Part shown: in pieces, positions 5,358-8,749 of the stretch
How positions within the stretch are numbered: position 1 is the stretch's first letter
Layout: each line of letters starts with the position of its first letter
Source of the DNA: Candidatus Latescibacterota bacterium
GTDB taxonomy: Bacteria > Latescibacterota > MVCY01
Assembly: GCA_030640765.1 (NCBI GenBank)
Contig: DAOWIT010000025.1
Span: forward strand, 1-8,749
DNA: 8,749 nucleotides
Reading direction: 5' to 3'
Translations under genes and position numbers: made by a program
The notes under the pieces: generated by a model
What the model was told of the DNA's origin: nothing
What the model saw: the letters and a program-made list of their open reading frames with translations, nothing else
Database searches by the model: none

Positions 5358-6233
5358 ATGATTCGGATTGGAATTGTTGGGTCGGATAACAGTCATGCAG
5401 AGAGATTCTCGGAGATCACCAACCTGGAGAATCCACCCAAAGGACTGCATGTGGAAGGAGCAAAAGTGGTGGCTATCTTTGGTGAGGAGGAAGAGAGAAC
5501 AAAAGAGGTGGCTGAACACGGTCAAATACCCAAGATCGTGAACAACCCAAGGGAGATGCTTGAACTAGTAGATGCAGTGATGGTGGTATTCAGGCATGGG
5601 GATAAGCATTACCCTTACGCCTCTCCCTTCATCGAGGCGGGTATTCCCACCTTCATCGATAAGCCTTTGACATTAAAGGCCGAAGAGGCAGAGAAGCTGG
5701 TCGAGCTTGCCGAAAAGAGAAACACGCCACTTACCTCTTTTTCCACTCTTCGCTATGCCCAGAATACTGTGGAGTTTATTAAGAAAACCAAAGAGATCGC
5801 ACCTCTCACTGCCGGAGTGAGCGCTGGGCCAGCAAATGCAGAGGAACATCGGCAGTACGGAGGGTTGCCCTTCTATGGCATCCACGCAGTAGAACTGATG
5901 CTGGCCACATTCGGATACGGGGTAGAGAGCCTATTGGCTGCCGAAAGGCAAAAGAATATCCTTGTCTCTGTTAAATACCAAAACGGGGCTCTAGTGGTTC
6001 TCTACTTATTGGGAAATGCCTCCTATGTATTTCATTTAATCGCTTACGGCAAAGAAGGCCATTTAGAGAATGTGGTAGATGCTTCCACCTGTTATGCCGA
6101 TGGGCTGAAGGTGTTCCTCAAAATGATCCAGACGGGCAAGCCACCTCTTTCTGGAAACGAGTTGATTGCACCGGTGCGAATTCTGGAGGCGGTTGAGCAG
6201 TCACTCTCTACTGGTAAGGAGATCAGGCTTTAG
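5358..6233 (+). CDS. Gfo/Idh/MocA family oxidoreductase, short DKP variant
   Basis: 291 residues, shorter than the first oxidoreductase. The Rossmann start is IRIGIVGSDNSHAE, in which Ser-Asp-Asn-Ser-His replaces the common G-x-G-x-x-G loop end. The signature motif is DKPLT at 101-105, with Asp where most members have Glu. A second conserved position is the His in FYGIHAVELMLATFG (His176), with Glu179 three residues on where many relatives have Asp. I recall this GSDNSHA/GIHxxE type from polysaccharide-degrading bacteria, where it is often encoded near glycoside hydrolases. The enzyme should bind NAD(P) and act on a sugar-like substrate; the activity is unknown, and the altered motifs leave open a non-classical or non-redox role. 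GGAGGG lies 8 nt before ATG 5358. It is probably co-transcribed with the first oxidoreductase, though the 212-bp gap allows its own promoter. Confidence 0.82.
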   Translation: MIRIGIVGSDNSHAERFSEITNLENPPKGLHVEGAKVVAIFGEEEERTKEVAEHGQIPKIVNNPREMLELVDAVMVVFRHGDKHYPYASPFIEAGIPTFIDKPLTLKAEEAEKLVELAEKRNTPLTSFSTLRYAQNTVEFIKKTKEIAPLTAGVSAGPANAEEHRQYGGLPFYGIHAVELMLATFGYGVESLLAAERQKNILVSVKYQNGALVVLYLLGNASYVFHLIAYGKEGHLENVVDASTCYADGLKVFLKMIQTGKPPLSGNELIAPVRILEAVEQSLSTGKEIRL

Positions 6234-6298
6234 TAGCCAATGGTGGTATTCGCTGGTAGATAACAATCTCGCTAAATCAGCGTTCGTGTGGGTTTCTG

Positions 6299-6386
6299 GT
6301 AGGGGTGCAACTGTGTGTGCGCCCCAATTTGGGCAGACACGTAGGCTTCGCCCTGAGGGGCTCAAGCCCGAAGGGTCTACCCCTAC
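6299..6386. repeat. 88-bp palindromic repeat between convergent genes
   Basis: Ends are a perfect 8-bp inverted pair, GTAGGGGT (6299-6306) and ACCCCTAC (6379-6386). Internal stems include an imperfect GTGTGTGCGCCC/GGGCAGACAC arm (about 6311-6340) and GGGC-TCAA-GCCC (6358-6369) nested in CTTCG/CGAAG (6346-6350 with 6369-6373). GTAGGGG...CCCCTAC palindromes of this style are dispersed in many bacterial genomes. It lies between the ends of the second Gfo/Idh gene (+) and rsmG (-), where a strong fold could stop transcription from both sides, though neither side has a T-run. The rest of the spacer (6234-6298) holds only a small CGCT/AGCG hairpin near 6270-6282. Confidence 0.72.
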
Positions 6387-6395
6387 GAATATGTG

Positions 6396-7034
6396 CTAAT
6401 CTTGTAGCTTTTTCACCATCACTAAGGTCCGAGGCTTGGGGAACTGGACCGGAATCTCCGTGATAGTGATGGGTATATTCAGATTTAACTGGTCAGAACT
6501 TTCGTCAGGGCCTTTGTAAGCAATAAGGGTGCCTCCTCTTCTAAGAAAGGGCAGGGCTAAGGGGACCAACTTAGAGAAGGGAGCGACGGAGCGGGCGGTG
6601 ACCAGATCGAAACGACCGAGATATTGTTCCTGAGAGTGAAAACCTTCGGCTCGCTCACAGATTACACTGACAGACTGGAGTGCCAACAGAGCGACCAGCT
6701 TTCTGAGGAAAAGAATCCTCTTTCTCCGAGAATCCAGAGCGGTGAGGGATACCTGAGGGCAGACGATCTTGATGGGTACCCCAGGGAACCCCGCTCCTGA
6801 ACCCAGGTCCAAAAGCTGGGTCCCCTCTGGCCAATCTAAATGAGGGACAGGTGTGAGGGAATCCAGAAAATGATGGGTGATGATCCGGGATTCGTCTGCC
6901 CTGGAGATCAGGTTCATCCTCTGATTCCAGTCCAAGAGCAGCTGGTGATAGGTGGCGAAGGCCTCAAGTTGCTCTTTTGTCAGGACTATGCCCAGCCGCT
7001 GAGCCCCCTGTTGCAGTTGTTTCACCTGAAACAT
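6396..7034 (-). CDS. rsmG: 16S rRNA (guanine527-N7)-methyltransferase RsmG
   Basis: 212 residues, the normal size for RsmG (GidB), which methylates N7 of G527 in the 530 loop of 16S rRNA using S-adenosylmethionine. The helical N-terminus contains [11 protein letters not shown] at 32-42 and HHFLDSL at 54-60, both typical. The SAM-binding motif I is [15 protein letters not shown] at 74-88; motif II ends in LDS at 100-102 and is followed by [25 protein letters not shown] at 141-156 and AYKGP at 172-176 complete the family pattern. ATG 7034 gives the expected N-terminus and has an AAAGAGG site with short spacing. The gene overlaps the 3' end of mnmG by 71 nt in another frame, so it should be co-transcribed and possibly translationally coupled. 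It ends 162 bp from the convergent Gfo/Idh gene. Confidence 0.95.
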   Translation of the reverse strand: MFQVKQLQQGAQRLGIVLTKEQLEAFATYHQLLLDWNQRMNLISRADESRIITHHFLDSLTPVPHLDWPEGTQLLDLGSGAGFPGVPIKIVCPQVSLTALDSRRKRILFLRKLVALLALQSVSVICERAEGFHSQEQYLGRFDLVTARSVAPFSKLVPLALPFLRRGGTLIAYKGPDESSDQLNLNIPITITEIPVQFPKPRTLVMVKKLQD

Positions 7035-8749
7035 CTTGCCTCTTTCTCTTCTCCAAATAGATTATGAGGGCAGAAAGGTCGGAGGGCCTGACCCCGGTGA
7101 TCCTTGATACCTGCCCCAGCGACCTGGGTCTTATCTGCCGGAGTTTCTCCCTGGCTTCTGTGGAAATGGTTTCGATAGAGGAATAGTCTATTCCCTCGGG
7201 AATTATCCTCTTCTCCAAGCGTTTGAAATGTTCCACCTGCTGCTTCTGCCGCTCAATGTATCCTTCGTATTTGATCTCCATCTCTACCTGCTGCCGGATC
7301 TGTTGCTCAGGGCAATCTGATTTGCCTCGCAGGGGCAAGATATCTTCATATCTCACCTGGGGGCGTTTCAGTATCTGGGCCAATCTCTCCGGCTCCGAGA
7401 TGGCTGGTGTTCCACAGCGGGCCAATGTGGGGTTGGCCTCAGAGGGTCTCACCCGTTTTTGCCTCAGAAAATCTACTTCTGATTGGGTAATTTCTCTTTT
7501 CCGTTGGCTTTTTCTGTAAGTCTCCTCTGGAATTAAGCCTAACCGGCAGCCGTACTCCATCAATCTCAGGTCGGCGTTGTCCTGGCGCAATAGAAGTCGG
7601 TACTCGGCACGAGAGGTGAACATCCGATAAGGCTCTTCCACTCCTTTGGTGACTAAGTCATCTATCAGCACCCCGATATAGGCCTCGGATCTGTCCAAGA
7701 TAAAAGGTTCTTTCCCTTTTGTCCTCAACACCGCATTAATTCCTGCCATCAATCCCTGGGCAGCGGCCTCTTCGTAGCCCGAGGTTCCGTTGATCTGTCC
7801 GGCTAAGAACAGGCCTTTAACTCTTTTAGTCTCCAATGTGGGGCAAAGCTGAGTAGGAGGAATGAAGTCATACTCAACTGCATAGCCAGGCCTGATGATC
7901 TCTGCCTGCTGCATCCCCGGGATGGTCCGCAGTGCCTTCAGTTGAACATCTTCGGGCAGACTGGTGGCAAACCCGTTCACATAAACCTCGGTGGTAGTTC
8001 TGCCTTCCGGTTCGATGAAGATCTGATGGCTCTGCTTGTCGGGGAACTGGACCACCTTCACCTCGATAGATGGGCAGTATCTGGGTCCTGTGCCCATAAT
8101 CCTGCCTGTATAGAGAGGGGACCTATCTAAGGCTGCTTCAATTATTCGGTGGGTCTCTGGATTAGTGCGGGTGAGGTAGCAGAGAAGTTGCTCGAGTTCT
8201 ACTCGTTCTGTGCGATAAGAGAGAGGCTGAGGTGGTTGATCACCTGGTTGTTCTTCCATCTGGGGAAAATCCACTGTCTGGCCATCTACCCGGGGAGAAG
8301 TGCCGGTTTTGAGCCTGCCCAGGCGAAGGCCCAACTGCTGTAGAGACTCTGAGAGTCCAACGGAGGGGAACTCGCCTGCTCGTCCGGCGGGAAAACTGTC
8401 CAATCCAATGTGGATTAAACCGTTGAGGAATGTCCCGGTGGTCAGAACCACTGCCCGGCCAGATATCTCAGCGCCAATATGGGTCTTCACCCCGGTTATT
8501 CTATCCCCCTTGGTCAACAACGCCACCACCTGTGCCTGTTTCAGGTCGAGGTTCTCCTGATGTTCCAGGCATTTTCGCATCTGGAGCCGATAGGCAATCC
8601 TATGTGCCTGGGCACGAGGGGACCAGACTGCCGGGCCTTTGGAGCGGTTGAGCATTTTAAACTGGAGTGCGGTGGCATCGGTTACCCGGGCCATCTCTCC
8701 CCCCAGGGCGTCTATCTCACGCACCAGGTGGCCTTTTGCCAACCCCCCA
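6964..8749 (-). CDS. mnmG: tRNA uridine-5-carboxymethylaminomethyl modification enzyme MnmG (5' end outside the window)
   Basis: The frame is open to the right edge; the first visible residues, GGLAKGHLV, match E. coli MnmG at about residue 56, so the N-terminal FAD-binding loop and one catalytic Cys are missing from view. Clear landmarks follow: [10 protein letters not shown], the catalytic-cysteine motif GPRYCPSIE (Cys at about visible residue 223), HQIFIEPEG, the FAD motif [47 protein letters not shown], and the C-terminal helical tRNA-binding domain ([20 protein letters not shown]). With MnmE the enzyme makes cmnm5U34 in tRNA. Normal MnmG ends just after L-I-I-Y-L-E-K-R; here about 25 extra residues rich in Gly, Thr, Ser and Ala run 71 nt into rsmG. 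The variant [13 protein letters not shown] (usually GPAVRxxRAQADR) resembles Bacteroidetes/Chlorobi-type proteins. The mnmG-rsmG order is widespread. Confidence 0.96.
   Translation of the reverse strand, partial: GGLAKGHLVREIDALGGEMARVTDATALQFKMLNRSKGPAVWSPRAQAHRIAYRLQMRKCLEHQENLDLKQAQVVALLTKGDRITGVKTHIGAEISGRAVVLTTGTFLNGLIHIGLDSFPAGRAGEFPSVGLSESLQQLGLRLGRLKTGTSPRVDGQTVDFPQMEEQPGDQPPQPLSYRTERVELEQLLCYLTRTNPETHRIIEAALDRSPLYTGRIMGTGPRYCPSIEVKVVQFPDKQSHQIFIEPEGRTTTEVYVNGFATSLPEDVQLKALRTIPGMQQAEIIRPGYAVEYDFIPPTQLCPTLETKRVKGLFLAGQINGTSGYEEAAAQGLMAGINAVLRTKGKEPFILDRSEAYIGVLIDDLVTKGVEEPYRMFTSRAEYRLLLRQDNADLRLMEYGCRLGLIPEETYRKSQRKREITQSEVDFLRQKRVRPSEANPTLARCGTPAISEPERLAQILKRPQVRYEDILPLRGKSDCPEQQIRQQVEMEIKYEGYIERQKQQVEHFKRLEKRIIPEGIDYSSIETISTEAREKLRQIRPRSLGQVSRITGVRPSDLSALIIYLEKRKRQDVSGETTATGGSAAGHSPDKRAT

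Noticed and set aside
6240..6251. ATGGTGGTATTC shared with 5580-5591 inside the second Gfo/Idh gene
   Set aside because: Twelve bases with no extension on either side; about the number of such matches expected by chance, so no evidence of a duplicated gene end.
6299..6386. CRISPR array or tRNA gene in the convergent spacer
   Set aside because: The fold is a single nested palindrome; there are no repeated units with spacers, no anticodon arm and no TTCGA-type T-loop arrangement.

Overview
The window is bacterial chromosome of roughly even base composition, with ten protein genes (two cut by the window edges), short spacers and no RNA genes, phage genes, transposase or CRISPR array. The lineage cannot be fixed. 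The MnmG fragment carries a [10 protein letters not shown] segment, which I recall from Bacteroidetes/Chlorobi-type proteins. NusG-domain-II/Gx pairs are common in Firmicutes and many candidate phyla, and DUF1844 proteins are common in Gram-negative lineages such as Deltaproteobacteria and Acidobacteria. An uncultivated bacterium, perhaps near the FCB group, is a reasonable but weak guess.

Positions 1-3719 are all on the minus strand. Reading in the direction of transcription: a XerD-type tyrosine recombinase (3719-2832), a spacer with an 81-bp double-hairpin repeat, a DUF1844 protein (2630-2265) joined by an ATGA overlap to a class I mannose-6-phosphate isomerase (2268-1189), a membrane-anchored NusG-domain-II protein (1082-714) overlapping a Gx/HepI-family membrane protein (780-175), and the first 39 codons of a probable GH35 beta-galactosidase (119-1).

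Positions 3720-6233 are on the plus strand. A 247-bp divergent promoter region separates xerD from two Gfo/Idh/MocA-family NAD(P)-dependent oxidoreductases (3967-5145 and 5358-6233). The spacer between these two carries a degenerate inverted-repeat element.

Positions 6234-8749 hold a palindromic spacer repeat between convergent genes, then the classic minus-strand pair mnmG-rsmG (gidA-gidB): tRNA wobble-uridine modification and 16S rRNA G527 methylation. mnmG runs off the right edge and overlaps rsmG by 71 nt.

Functionally the window mixes housekeeping (mnmG, rsmG, xerD, manA) with sugar catabolism (GH35, two Gfo/Idh enzymes, possibly manA). I see no clear new multi-gene system. The points most worth a second look are three unrelated palindromic intergenic repeats, two long out-of-frame gene overlaps (67 and 71 nt), the DUF1844-manA coupling, and the cysteine cluster in the first oxidoreductase.
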